NCBI GenBank assembly: GCA_964442655.1
Contig: CAYTZM010000002.1
Span: 124,001-188,000 of the forward strand
Direction: 5' to 3'
Origin: GCA-002727615 sp964442655
GTDB taxonomy: Bacteria > Pseudomonadota > Alphaproteobacteria > TMED109
Length of the DNA stretch: 64,000 nucleotides
Shown here in pieces: positions 44,361 through 54,459 of this stretch; positions within the stretch are counted from its first letter, which is position 1, and every line of letters starts with the position of its first letter. Made by a program: the position numbers and the translations under genes. Below the pieces are notes generated by a model. That model searched no databases. It was not told where the DNA came from and worked only from the letters and a program-made list of their open reading frames with translations.

Positions 44361-46008
44361 CTAAAAAAGCATTAGTTATAGGATAACGTCTCTCCTTACC
44401 AAAAGATCTGGCTGTAAGTTTAACGCCTGGTGCAGATTGTCTTCTTTTATATTCAGATAGTAATAATAATTTATAAATTCTTTTTACTAAAATTTTACTA
44501 TATCCATCTTTTATTAAATCAATTAATGAATATTCTTTTTCAATAATCTTTTTTAAAATCTCGTCTAAAAGTTCATATGAAGGTAATATATCTTGATCTT
44601 TTTGATTGATATTTAATTCCGCAGATGGTTCTTTATTAATACTATTTATAGGAACTACAATTCCCTTAGGCCCTAATAAACTATCACAAAAATTATTATT
44701 ACGCCATTTTGCTATTTCGTATACATCCGTCTTATAAGCATCTTTTAAAACAGTAAAACCTCCATTCATATCCCCATAAATAGTTGTGTAACCAACACTA
44801 ATTTCGCTTTTATTTCCAGTAGAAAGAACCATATAACCAAATTTATTAGATAAAGCCATTAACAAGACTCCTCTAATTCTAGATTGAATATTTTCTTCAG
44901 TTGTATCTTCTTTTAAACCTTTAAAAGAAGACGTTAATTCTTTTAAGAATAATTCATTTACTTCATCTATATTTATCGTATCCATTTTTATACTTAATAA
45001 TTTAGATAATTCCATTGCATCATCAAGTGAGCCTTGTGATGAAAACTTTGAAGGCATTCTAACTCCCTTTACCATCTCTTTCCCTAAGGCATCTACAGCT
45101 ATTGTACAACTTAAAGCAGAGTCAATTCCCCCTGACAAACCTAATATTACTCCTTTAAAATTATTTTTAATCACATAATCTCGTAGACCTATAACCATTG
45201 CTAAGTATTTTGCTTCATAACCTGAAGAAATTTGATTTATATTTTCATTTTGTATTTGAATTTGATCATTGATTAATACTAAATTACATACACTCATCCC
45301 TTCAAACCAATCAGCAATTTGAATACGTAATTTTGAATTATTATCTAAAGCAAAAGACCCTCCATCAAAAACCAATTCATCCTGCCCTCCTATCTGGTTT
45401 ACATAAATTAATGGTAGTTTAGTTTCAGTTACTCTTGCTACAGCTACAGACAATCTTTCATCTTCTTTATTTTGATCAAAAGGTGACCCATTTATCACAA
45501 CCAATACTTGTGCTCCAGATTCCACTAAAGTCTCAGTTACATCGTTATGCCACATATCTTCGCATATCATCAAACCAATCCTGATTCCCTTAAAAGAAAT
45601 AGGACCAGAAATCCTTCCTGAATTAAATACTCTCGATTCATCAAAAACACCATAATTAGGTAAATGATGTTTATCTATTGTTGATATTTCACCTTTATAA
45701 ATTAATGCTGCGGAGTTTCTTAATATATTTTTATCATTTCTTGGATAACCAACTATAACTGCAGGTCCTCCATCTTTTGTAAGCTCAATAAGTTTATCAA
45801 TTTGTATAGAAACAGCATCAATCAATGAAGGTCGTAACACTAAATCTTCAGGAGGGTAGCCTGTCATACATAATTCGGAGAAAACACATAAATCAACATT
45901 TTCCTTTCTAGATTTTTCTCTTATAGAAAAAATAAGATCGTAATTTTTTTCTAAATTTCCTACATGGAAATTAATCTGACACATTGAAATTTTAATTTTT
46001 ATACTCAA
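44350..46008 (-). CDS. nadE: Glutamine-dependent NAD+ synthetase
   Basis: 552 residues from a TTG with GGAAAT upstream; the start keeps the first strand IKIKISMCQINFHVGN. The N-terminal nitrilase-type glutaminase triad is Glu in FSELCMTGYPPEDL, Lys in DKHHLPNYGVFDE, and Cys in GLMICEDMW. The C-terminal synthetase has the P-loop LGLSGGIDSALS and STGNKSEISVGYTT. It forms NAD from deamido-NAD. It is 17 bases after pncB, making a nicotinate salvage pair. Confidence 0.95.
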   Translation of the reverse strand: MSIKIKISMCQINFHVGNLEKNYDLIFSIREKSRKENVDLCVFSELCMTGYPPEDLVLRPSLIDAVSIQIDKLIELTKDGGPAVIVGYPRNDKNILRNSAALIYKGEISTIDKHHLPNYGVFDESRVFNSGRISGPISFKGIRIGLMICEDMWHNDVTETLVESGAQVLVVINGSPFDQNKEDERLSVAVARVTETKLPLIYVNQIGGQDELVFDGGSFALDNNSKLRIQIADWFEGMSVCNLVLINDQIQIQNENINQISSGYEAKYLAMVIGLRDYVIKNNFKGVILGLSGGIDSALSCTIAVDALGKEMVKGVRMPSKFSSQGSLDDAMELSKLLSIKMDTINIDEVNELFLKELTSSFKGLKEDTTEENIQSRIRGVLLMALSNKFGYMVLSTGNKSEISVGYTTIYGDMNGGFTVLKDAYKTDVYEIAKWRNNNFCDSLLGPKGIVVPINSINKEPSAELNINQKDQDILPSYELLDEILKKIIEKEYSLIDLIKDGYSKILVKRIYKLLLLSEYKRRQSAPGVKLTARSFGKERRYPITNAFLDDK

Positions 46009-46025
46009 TTTATTTCCAGCTAAAA

Positions 46026-47153
46026 TTAATCTTCATTATTAGGTAATAAAAATTCTCGACCCATTTTTACTCTCTCTACACCATCGTATTCAATTATATC
46101 TGCAGTAGCATAAGTTTCCGACCAGCTTTCTGGCAAATAGGATCCTGTACCTATAAAATCTATTGGAGCTTTAATACTAGACATCAATTTGCATTTTTCT
46201 GGACTAAAGCCACTTGAAACTACAATTTTTACTTTATTCCATCCTGCATTATCTAAAGATTTTCTTAAATATATTATTGCTGCAGCACTTACACCTGTGC
46301 CCACTAACCATTTCAATTCTTGCTCTGTTCTATATGTTCTTATACAGTGAGGATCATATTTATCTAATAATTCATAAGATTTAGACGTATCTAACCCTTC
46401 TACAAACCTACCTCCATGAGTATCTAATCTTAAAGACAACATTCCTTTTTTAGCTAAATTTTTAAATTCTTTACAAACTTGTAAAGAATCAGAAATTTCT
46501 CTTCCAAAATAATCTATTAGTACAGTTATTGGCTCCTTAGGATAAGTATTAGAAAAAATTTTTGCTGCATTAACAGTTGTTCCTGCATATCCTACTAAAG
46601 CATGAGGCATAGTACCAACACCTTTTTTTTTCCCAAAAAAATGAGAAGTTATATCATTTGCACTTCCTACAAATCCAATTGCTCCAAGTTCTTTTTGCCC
46701 TTTTTTAGAACCAACAGATGCTCCATAAGCCATTAACTCTTGCATTTCAGTTCCAGCACAATGGCGAGCATCCATAGCTATAAATCCTACTTTAGGTAAA
46801 TCACTTACCATACCAAAAGTATTATATGCTGCGACACAGGGTCCACCTAATTTTTGTAAAAATATTGTTTCTAGATCTACTAAATGCATTAAGCTTCCTG
46901 ACAAATACATTAATACCTCTCCGGCCCCTACCCAAGCTCCTTCTTCAAAACACTCATCAACCTTTACCTTATTACCTCTGGAATTAGTTACTAATTTAAT
47001 CCATTCTATAGCAAGTTTTGGGCAATAAATAACAGGTCTTCGCATAAACACTGCATATGTAACCTTGACGTCTCCATGCTTTTCCACAACTGATTTAGTC
47101 AGTTTAAAATAATGATCAGTTCTTAACTCAATATCATTTTCAAAATTAGACAA
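46026..47153 (-). CDS. pncB: Nicotinate phosphoribosyltransferase
   Basis: 375 residues from a TTG with GGAAG at the right distance. It makes NaMN from nicotinate and PRPP. It belongs to the NadC/PncB fold: AMDARHCAGTEMQELMAYGAS, FVGSANDITSHFFGKKKGVGTMPHAL and LRLDTHGGRFVEGLD match the shorter NAPRTase type. The downstream nadE completes the last salvage step. The nadD step is elsewhere. It is divergent from nosR. Confidence 0.88.
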   Translation of the reverse strand: MSNFENDIELRTDHYFKLTKSVVEKHGDVKVTYAVFMRRPVIYCPKLAIEWIKLVTNSRGNKVKVDECFEEGAWVGAGEVLMYLSGSLMHLVDLETIFLQKLGGPCVAAYNTFGMVSDLPKVGFIAMDARHCAGTEMQELMAYGASVGSKKGQKELGAIGFVGSANDITSHFFGKKKGVGTMPHALVGYAGTTVNAAKIFSNTYPKEPITVLIDYFGREISDSLQVCKEFKNLAKKGMLSLRLDTHGGRFVEGLDTSKSYELLDKYDPHCIRTYRTEQELKWLVGTGVSAAAIIYLRKSLDNAGWNKVKIVVSSGFSPEKCKLMSSIKAPIDFIGTGSYLPESWSETYATADIIEYDGVERVKMGREFLLPNNED

Positions 47154-47246
47154 ATTACTTCCATTCTTAAATTATAATATAAAACTATACTTTATGTGTT
47201 TATGTGTTAATAGTTTATTTTTAAAATTAACTTTATAAGTTTCTTC

Positions 47247-49229
47247 ATGAAAAAAACTATTCTACTTATATTAACTTTTATTTTTATTAATATAAACATA
47301 TGTATTGCACAAATTAATGGCCATTTAACCGACAGGCTAGAAAAATCTTTAATAAAAGAATACTTTCCAAATTATGATAATACTAGTCTAAATTTAATAG
47401 ACGACCGAATTTTAGAAATTAAAAATAATAACAATTTATTAGGCTATATCTTTTCTACTTGGGATATGGTTAAATCTCTCGGGTATGATCGTCAACCATA
47501 TGAAATAATTGTAGGTTTAAATACATCAGGAACAATCGCAGGAGCAAAATTAACTTATCATAATGAGCCTCTTTTTTCTGCTGATATAAATGAATCCGAT
47601 CTTTTAAAATATGTTGAGAGAACAAAAGATATAAATATAGTAAACGGAATGTCAAGAGCATCTAGAGATAAACCTATAAGACCTGATACAGTTCATAGAG
47701 GAACAATATCATCAAATTTAATGCATGCGGCTATATTTAAATCAGCAAGAAATGTATCTTTATCAATTGGTTTATTTCAAGCAAGCAATTTAACTAGATT
47801 AAACTATATCAAAGAAGTAAATATGTCTTGGAGCGAATTAGTTAATAAAAAATATGTTGTCCATAAGAAGAATTTTATAATTAATGATAAAAATACAGAA
47901 ATAGTAATAACTTTAATAAAACCTCGTTTAATCGGATACAATGTTTTAAAGAAAAAAACTCATGATAAATTAATGGCAAATTTAAATGCGCAAGATAACG
48001 CAATATTGTTAGCTGGAAATGGTTATTCTTTCAAAGGAGATAAGTGGAGAAACACAAAAGTATTTGACAGATTTAGAATAGTGCAAGGTGAAAATATTAT
48101 ATTATTTAAAGCATCTGACCATACTAGAATATCTAAAATTCAAGCAAAAAATGCTCCAAAATTTAAGGAAGTATCTATTTTTAAAATAAGTACTAAATAT
48201 AATTTTGACCCTACAAAGCCCTGGTATTTAGAATTTATAAATACAAGTAACAGACAAAATGGTTCTAATAATATAATTATTCCATATTTAATAAATGATG
48301 AATTAATTATTTATAAAAATAAACCATTACCAATCTGGTTAAATGTATGGTTAGACTCAAAATTTAGAATTATTATTCTATTAATTGCTTTAACAATTTT
48401 AACTTTTATTACTATATTTCAAGATAAAATAAGTAAATATAAAAATATATATAGATACATTAGAATATCTTATTTAAGTTTTACTTTATTATGGATTGGC
48501 TGGTATACTGGTGCTCAACTATCTATCTTCAATATTTTATCTTTAGTTAGAATTCCAATTACTGGTGCAGATTTAACTTACTTCTTAATTGACCCTTTAA
48601 TCTTTATAATTCTTATATTCACAATTATATCGTCTTTAATACTAGGAAGAGGTTTGTTTTGTGGATGGCTATGCCCTTTTGGAGCATTACAAGAATTGAT
48701 AAGTTATATTTCAAAATTAATTGGTATTAAGAAAAAAGAAATACATGAAAAATATCATAAAAAATTATGGACTATAAAATACTTTATATTAATTACTATT
48801 GTTGGAACATCTTTTATTTCTATGGAAACAGCATCAGCAATAGCCGAAATAGAGCCTTTTAAAACTTCTATTATGCGACATTTCAATAGGGGAATACCGT
48901 ATGTAAGTTATGCAATAATTTTACTAATGTTTAGTGTTATTATGGAAAGAAGTTTTTGTAGATTTATATGTCCTTTAGGAGCAAGTATAGCTATTATTGG
49001 TAAATTTAGAATTACAAATCATCTTAATAGAAGAGAAGCATGTGGAAATCCATGCAATTTATGCTCTACTTCTTGCCCTGTAAAAGCCATACCTACAACT
49101 GGCATAAATAAGGGAAAAATAATTATGAGTGAATGCTTTAGATGTTTAGACTGCCAATTAGAATACGTAGATAATACTCGATGTCCTCCATTAATTAAAT
49201 TACAAAAACAAAAAATTAGGCTAACATGA
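47247..49229 (+). CDS. nosR: NosR/NirI-family membrane iron-sulfur flavoprotein
   Basis: 660 residues. A signal segment (3-21) leads to a periplasmic FMN-binding domain. Thr153 in VHRGTISSNLM sits at the covalent FMN-attachment position, although the usual SGAT is altered to RGTI. TM segments start near 375. The cytoplasmic side carries CxxxCP motifs (FCGWLCPFGALQE, FCRFICPLGAS) and two ferredoxin clusters (CGNPCNLCSTSCP; CFRCLDC with a later CP). NosR feeds electrons for nitrous oxide reductase maturation. No nosZ, nosD or nosF lies here. It overlaps apbE by 4 bases. Confidence 0.88.
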   Translation: MKKTILLILTFIFININICIAQINGHLTDRLEKSLIKEYFPNYDNTSLNLIDDRILEIKNNNNLLGYIFSTWDMVKSLGYDRQPYEIIVGLNTSGTIAGAKLTYHNEPLFSADINESDLLKYVERTKDINIVNGMSRASRDKPIRPDTVHRGTISSNLMHAAIFKSARNVSLSIGLFQASNLTRLNYIKEVNMSWSELVNKKYVVHKKNFIINDKNTEIVITLIKPRLIGYNVLKKKTHDKLMANLNAQDNAILLAGNGYSFKGDKWRNTKVFDRFRIVQGENIILFKASDHTRISKIQAKNAPKFKEVSIFKISTKYNFDPTKPWYLEFINTSNRQNGSNNIIIPYLINDELIIYKNKPLPIWLNVWLDSKFRIIILLIALTILTFITIFQDKISKYKNIYRYIRISYLSFTLLWIGWYTGAQLSIFNILSLVRIPITGADLTYFLIDPLIFIILIFTIISSLILGRGLFCGWLCPFGALQELISYISKLIGIKKKEIHEKYHKKLWTIKYFILITIVGTSFISMETASAIAEIEPFKTSIMRHFNRGIPYVSYAIILLMFSVIMERSFCRFICPLGASIAIIGKFRITNHLNRREACGNPCNLCSTSCPVKAIPTTGINKGKIIMSECFRCLDCQLEYVDNTRCPPLIKLQKQKIRLT

Positions 49230-50116
49230 AAAATATTATATCCAGAAGAAAAACAATTCAAATTTTAGCCAGTGCTATAGCAATGTTTCCTATTCCATTG
49301 AGGGCAAACAAAAATATATATCATTACCATTGGAATGGTATAGCCCTAGGCAATCCAGTAGAAATGAAAATATTTGCAAAAAATAAAAATCATTTAGAAA
49401 AAATATTTTTTTTGGTTAATTCTGAAATTAAAAGAATAGACAATATTTTTTATTTACAAAATGCATCTAGTAATATTAATCAACTAAACCAAAATAAAGT
49501 TTTAGTTAACGCAGAAAGAGAATTAATAAATGCTATTTATCTTTCAGAAAAATTCTATAAATTTAGTAAAGGATCATATGATATAACAATACAACCATTA
49601 TGGAACAAATATTCTTCTGGTAAAAAAGTTATACTTGATGGAATTAACTTTAATAATATAGATATATCTAAACAAAAAATAAGGCTTTTAAATAATAATA
49701 CTGAAATTACTCTTAATTCCTTAGCACAAGGTATATTGACTGATAGGATACATGAAATATTATTAAACTCTGGAATAGAAAATCATTTAATTAATTTTGG
49801 TGAAGGCAAAGCTTCATGGATATCTCCTAACAAAAACAAGTGGAATTTAAATGTTAATAACAACATTATAGATATTACAAATAAGGGATATTCCGTGAGT
49901 GAAGCTAATAGTACAATTCTACCTAATAATATGAGTCATTTATTCAATGCTATAATTAAAACTTCGGCCACAAATATACCTTCAAAAACAACCGTTATTG
50001 CTAAAACTGCTACATTGGCAGATGCCCTATCTACAACGTACGCTGTTTCAAATAATTTGATTCGAAGCGAGCTAATTAAGAATTTTACTGAAGTCCAGTT
50101 TATTATTAATAACTAA
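49226..50116 (+). CDS. apbE: FAD:protein FMN transferase (ApbE/NosX)
   Basis: 296 residues. It transfers FMN from FAD onto a threonine of partner proteins in the periplasm. The N-terminus has a twin-arginine-like signal (SRRKTIQILASAIAMFP). The core has the NxLAQG-like LNSLAQGILTD, GEGKAS and the metal-binding C-terminal TATLADALSTTYAV (ApbE consensus T-x-x-x-DALST). Translation is coupled to nosR, so its likely target is the NosR FMN domain. Confidence 0.9.
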   Translation: MKNIISRRKTIQILASAIAMFPIPLRANKNIYHYHWNGIALGNPVEMKIFAKNKNHLEKIFFLVNSEIKRIDNIFYLQNASSNINQLNQNKVLVNAERELINAIYLSEKFYKFSKGSYDITIQPLWNKYSSGKKVILDGINFNNIDISKQKIRLLNNNTEITLNSLAQGILTDRIHEILLNSGIENHLINFGEGKASWISPNKNKWNLNVNNNIIDITNKGYSVSEANSTILPNNMSHLFNAIIKTSATNIPSKTTVIAKTATLADALSTTYAVSNNLIRSELIKNFTEVQFIINN

Positions 50117-50117
50117 C

Positions 50118-51470
50118 TTATTTTCTATATTTACTTAATTCTTCAGATAATATAAAAGCTAACTCTAATCCTTGATTTGCATTTAATCTAGGATCACAAT
50201 GGGTATGGTATCTATCACCTAAATTTGTTTCTGTAATGTCTTGGGATCCTCCTACACATTCCGTAACATCTTGACCTGTCATTTCTAAATGTATTCCACC
50301 AGCATATGTGCCTTCTGCTCTATGAATTTGGAAAAACTGTTTGACTTCATTCAAAATATTATCAAATGCCCTAGTTTTATAACCATTTTTAGCCTTAAAT
50401 GTATTTCCATGCATAGGATCACATGACCATATAACTTTCATCCCTTCTTTTTTTACCTCACGAATTAAATTTGGCAAAAAATCTGCAATCTTTTCATGTC
50501 CCATTCTTGAAATTAAAGTTAATTTTCCTGCTTCATTTTCTGGATTTAATTTTGTAATTAAAGTAATAATTTCCTCTTTAGACATAGTTGAACCTATTTT
50601 AACTCCAATAGGGTTCCCTATTCCTCTCATAAATTCTACATGAGCTTCCTCTAACGACCTAGTTCGCTCTCCAATCCATAACATATGTGATGAACAATCA
50701 TAATATTCTCCTGAAATACTATCTATTCTGGTTAAACTTTGTTCATAACCCAATAGCAATGCTTCATGAGATGTAAAAAAATCAACTTTTGAAATGATAG
50801 CTGCAGTATTCTTATTAATTCCACAAGCCTTCATAAAATCTAAGCACTCTCCTATCCTATCTGCAATAATTCTATATTTATCATCTTGTTTACTTCCTTC
50901 TAAAAACTCTAAATTCCACCTATGTACCTCATGTAAATCTGCATAACCTCCTGTTGCAAAAGCTCGTAATAAATTTAATGCAGAAGCAGCTTGACTATAA
51001 GCACGTATCATTCTATCTGGATCAGGCTCTCTTTCATTAGAATTAAAACCAATCCCATTAATAATATCACCCAAATATGAAGGAAGTTCCTTACCATCTT
51101 TTTTCTCTGTAGGTTCAGATCTGGGTTTAGCAAATTGCCCAGCTAATCTACCTACTTTTACTATTGGCAAAGACGAACCATAAGTTAACACTGCTGCCAT
51201 CTGTAAGATAACTCTAAACGTATCTCTTAAATTGTCGGCATTAAACTCTGCGAAAGACTCTGCACAATCCCCACCTTGAAGTAAAAAAGCCTTCCCTTCA
51301 CATACCTGAGCCAAATTATCTTTTAATGTTCTCGCTTCACCAGCAAAAACCAAAGGAGGTAAAGATTTTAACCTATTTTCAGTATTTTCTAATTTTTGCA
51401 TATCCTTATATACAGGCTGATGCTTAATAGGAAATTCTCTCCAAGAATCTATAGTCCAATTACCACTCAT
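50118..51470 (-). CDS. DAHP synthase, class II (plant/microbial type)
   Basis: 450 residues. First step of the shikimate pathway: PEP + erythrose-4-P to DAHP. Class II hallmarks are the N-terminal WRxxPxxHxPVY-like WREFPIKHQPVY, FLLQGGDCAESF with the metal-binding Cys, VKVGRLAGQFAKPRS, and the C-terminal WSCDPMHGN and GGIHLEMTGQDVTECVGGS. All are intact. A separate unit 79 bases after gor. Confidence 0.95.
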   Translation of the reverse strand: MSGNWTIDSWREFPIKHQPVYKDMQKLENTENRLKSLPPLVFAGEARTLKDNLAQVCEGKAFLLQGGDCAESFAEFNADNLRDTFRVILQMAAVLTYGSSLPIVKVGRLAGQFAKPRSEPTEKKDGKELPSYLGDIINGIGFNSNEREPDPDRMIRAYSQAASALNLLRAFATGGYADLHEVHRWNLEFLEGSKQDDKYRIIADRIGECLDFMKACGINKNTAAIISKVDFFTSHEALLLGYEQSLTRIDSISGEYYDCSSHMLWIGERTRSLEEAHVEFMRGIGNPIGVKIGSTMSKEEIITLITKLNPENEAGKLTLISRMGHEKIADFLPNLIREVKKEGMKVIWSCDPMHGNTFKAKNGYKTRAFDNILNEVKQFFQIHRAEGTYAGGIHLEMTGQDVTECVGGSQDITETNLGDRYHTHCDPRLNANQGLELAFILSEELSKYRK

Positions 51471-51549
51471 TTTATATTGCCTAATAAATTATTAAATTAA
51501 TGAACACTATGCATACTGCTTGTAAGCCTTAATTACAAGAATTATTATA

Positions 51550-52890
51550 TTATCTTAATGTAACAAGTTCCTCTGCAGCGGTTGGATGTATACCCATAGT
51601 ATTATCAAAATCACTCTTTTTAGCTCCTGCTTTTATAGCCACTCCACATATTTGAGCAATTTCTGGCATATCATCTCCAATACCATGAATACCAATAACT
51701 TTATTAGATCTTTTAGCAACAATCATCTTTATAAATATTTTTGTATCTTTTTTACCTAAAGTTTCTTTCATAGGTTTAAAAATAGTTTTATAAACTTGAA
51801 TACCACCCAAATTTTTAAATTTTTTCTTTGCTTCTAATTCTGTCAGACCTACTACTCCAATAGCTGGTTGAGAAAATACGGCTGATGGGACATCATTATA
51901 ATTCGTAGAACGCTTCATACCTGCAAATAAGTTATCTGCTACAGCATGCCCTTCAGCGATTGCTACTGGGGTTAAATTTATTTTATTAGTTACATCCCCT
52001 ACAGCATAAATATTATCAACATTAGTCCTATTAAATTTGTTGACACAAACCTCACCACTTTTACCCACTTTAATATTCATTTTATTCAAACCTATATTTT
52101 GGGTATTAGGAATCCTACCAGTAGCCATCATAACTTGATCGGCTTTAATATTTAACCCATTAGATAAAAATGCTTTTAAATAATTTTTAGATTTTTCAAC
52201 CATCGATAAATTTACTTCAGTAAGTATCTTTATATTTTGTTTTTCATATTCCTTTTTTATAGTTTTCGATATATCATGATCAAAACCTCTTAAAATATTT
52301 TTACCTCTATAAATAATAGTCACATCTGATCCTAAAGAACGAAAAATTCCAGCAAATTCTAAAGCTATATATCCACCACCATTAATTATGATTTTTTTGG
52401 GAAATGTTTTTAAATCTAACGCTTGATCTGAATTGATACAAAACTCTACGCCAGGAATGTTTGGCATAAAAGACTTACCTCCAACTGCTATTAAGACATT
52501 ATTTGTTGTTATATTTTTATCATTTATAGATATTTTATTCTTATTTAATATTTTTCCTACTCCATAAAAAGTACTTACTTTTGAGTTTTTCAATGAGGTT
52601 AAATAAACTTTATTTAACCTATCTAATTCAATATTTTTTTCTTTAATAAGTTTAGACCAATTATGAACTGCTTTTTCAAAACTCCATCCATATCCTTTTG
52701 CTGATTTAATGTCATGAGCTATATGAGACCCATAAACCAATAATTTCTTAGGTACGCATCCTCTTAAAACACATGTTCCTCCGACTCTATCACTTTCTAT
52801 TATAGCAACTTTTGCGCCATGTTCTGATGCAATTCTAGCCGCTCTAACTCCTCCAGAACCAGCACCTATTACTACTAAATCATATTCCAT
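51550..52890 (-). CDS. gor: Glutathione-disulfide reductase
   Basis: 446 residues, class I pyridine nucleotide-disulfide oxidoreductase. Redox-active pair in GGTCVLRGCVPKKLLVYGS, FAD fold VVIGAGSGGVRAARIAS, NADPH fold INGGGYIALEFAGIFRSLG, and the C-terminal HPTAAEELVTLR with the catalytic His-Glu. It regenerates glutathione, which the CGFS glutaredoxin and the GST in this window also use. Confidence 0.94.
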   Translation of the reverse strand: MEYDLVVIGAGSGGVRAARIASEHGAKVAIIESDRVGGTCVLRGCVPKKLLVYGSHIAHDIKSAKGYGWSFEKAVHNWSKLIKEKNIELDRLNKVYLTSLKNSKVSTFYGVGKILNKNKISINDKNITTNNVLIAVGGKSFMPNIPGVEFCINSDQALDLKTFPKKIIINGGGYIALEFAGIFRSLGSDVTIIYRGKNILRGFDHDISKTIKKEYEKQNIKILTEVNLSMVEKSKNYLKAFLSNGLNIKADQVMMATGRIPNTQNIGLNKMNIKVGKSGEVCVNKFNRTNVDNIYAVGDVTNKINLTPVAIAEGHAVADNLFAGMKRSTNYNDVPSAVFSQPAIGVVGLTELEAKKKFKNLGGIQVYKTIFKPMKETLGKKDTKIFIKMIVAKRSNKVIGIHGIGDDMPEIAQICGVAIKAGAKKSDFDNTMGIHPTAAEELVTLR

Positions 52891-52976
52891 ATTATTTATA
52901 GTTCCATATATTATTATTATACCCTATATATTACTTTAATTTATTTTTACATAAATATTTTTAATTTGGTAAAGAA

Positions 52977-53393
52977 ATGAAACTGATCCTTATAATTTTC
53001 CTATTTATATTGCCTTTTACAATAAAAGCAGAAAAAATACTTAAATGTGATGAAAGTTATGACAAATATAAAACTAGCAAATGTCTAAAAGAAATTAAAA
53101 GAAAATTAGTAAATACTCCAATTATGGTAATTTTATATGATTTAAATAATACTCTATATACTAGTAAACATATATATATGAATATTTGTAATAAAAACTT
53201 AGTGCAATATAAAAAGACTGATGAAGAGGGAAAAATTAAAATTGTTTTAACTTCCACTGAAACAAAAAATTGTCCATTAAAAATAAATATTAATATTAAA
53301 ACTGAATTGGGCAAATGTAAAAAAGGAAAATCTGCCAGAGCAAACTGGAACTCTTTAGATTTAAATAATAATATTAAATTAAAGTGTAATTAA
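52977..53393 (+). CDS. Small secreted cysteine-containing protein, function unknown
   Basis: 138 residues with a clear Sec signal peptide (MKLILIIFLFILPFTIKA, cleavage near 18). The mature part is lysine- and asparagine-rich and holds seven cysteines (KCDES, KCLKE, ICNKN, NCPLK, KCKKG, KCN and the like), likely disulfide-bonded in the periplasm. The pattern of short strands suggests a beta-sandwich, but no family is recognised. It converges on the GT4 gene with a 4-base overlap. Confidence 0.6.
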   Translation: MKLILIIFLFILPFTIKAEKILKCDESYDKYKTSKCLKEIKRKLVNTPIMVILYDLNNTLYTSKHIYMNICNKNLVQYKKTDEEGKIKIVLTSTETKNCPLKININIKTELGKCKKGKSARANWNSLDLNNNIKLKCN

Positions 53394-54454
53394 GTATTTT
53401 CATCTATATACCTACTTAATAAATTCTGTAAACTATTTAGAGTATAATGCTTTTCAATATGTTTCCTGGCACATATACCCGTTTCAATTCTTTTAGATTT
53501 ATCATTAATTAACTTCTCAATATAATTTGCCATCTTTTGTGAATCTCCAATAGGCACTAAAAACCCATTTTTTTCTTCATTACCAATAATTTCTCGAGGC
53601 CCATCACAATTGGTAGAAATTACAGGCAAACTATAAGACATCGCTTCTATAACAGTTAATCCAAATGGTTCAAAATAGGAAGGCTGACAAAAAATATCAA
53701 TTTTTCTATAAAACTCTTCTTTATTTTTAACCCAACCTAAAAATTTAATTTCTGGATGTGGCTTAGCTTTCTCTTGCAAAGTTTTAGATAACACTCCATC
53801 ACCAGCCATAAATGCTATGATCTTATGTTTTCTATTTTTAAGAATTTTTATTGCTTCAATAAAATCTTCAAATCCCTTTTTCTTAACAAATCTTCCAATA
53901 ACTCCAATCTTAATTTCTTCTTTATCTTTTAATTCATTAATAGCATCAATATCTGGTAAACTTAATAATGAATTTACACATACCAAACATTTGCTTTTAT
54001 CAATACCTGATTTAATTAATTGATTATTTATAGTTTTATTCACAGACAAAATTAAATTAGATTTTTTATAATATTTATACTGTGATTTTTTTCCAGTATG
54101 ATTAACAGCAAATATAGTTTTATTAGTATATTTTCTAACAGTTGGAATTAAACGTGCATTATGAATAAAACATCCATGAATATTTGAAAATATATTTTTA
54201 AAAAATGAACTAAAAACAAATCTTGCATAATAAAGTTGATGTTTTTTATATTGAATAACTTTTAATGCGTCTTTGTCTATTTTAATAGAATTAACAGCAG
54301 TTTTAATTCTAAAAATTGTAACAGAATTATTCGGTAGAACTAATGTTACTTTATAATTAAGATTTAATAACGCAACAGTATAAATTACTAACATTTCTGA
54401 TATTCCTCCAGGAGATATATCTGAAGAAATAATCAAAAAATTTTTTTTTAACAT
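53390..54454 (-). CDS. Glycosyltransferase family 4
   Basis: 354 residues, GT-B fold. N-terminal SSDISPGGISEMLVIYTVALL is the acceptor-side glycine loop. The C-terminal domain has IGVIGRFVKKKGFEDFIEAI and the EX7E signature in CQPSYFEPFGLTVIEAMSYSLPVIST, as in retaining GT4 hexosyltransferases of LPS and capsule. It follows gabD by 5 bases but is unlikely to share its function. Substrates unknown. Confidence 0.88.
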   Translation of the reverse strand: MLKKNFLIISSDISPGGISEMLVIYTVALLNLNYKVTLVLPNNSVTIFRIKTAVNSIKIDKDALKVIQYKKHQLYYARFVFSSFFKNIFSNIHGCFIHNARLIPTVRKYTNKTIFAVNHTGKKSQYKYYKKSNLILSVNKTINNQLIKSGIDKSKCLVCVNSLLSLPDIDAINELKDKEEIKIGVIGRFVKKKGFEDFIEAIKILKNRKHKIIAFMAGDGVLSKTLQEKAKPHPEIKFLGWVKNKEEFYRKIDIFCQPSYFEPFGLTVIEAMSYSLPVISTNCDGPREIIGNEEKNGFLVPIGDSQKMANYIEKLINDKSKRIETGICARKHIEKHYTLNSLQNLLSRYIDENT

Positions 54455-54459
54455 AAAAT

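Noticed and set aside
51519..51539. Hairpin CTTGTAA/TTACAAG between gor and the DAHP synthase gene
   Set aside because: Seven pairs without a T-tract in either direction; no supported role.
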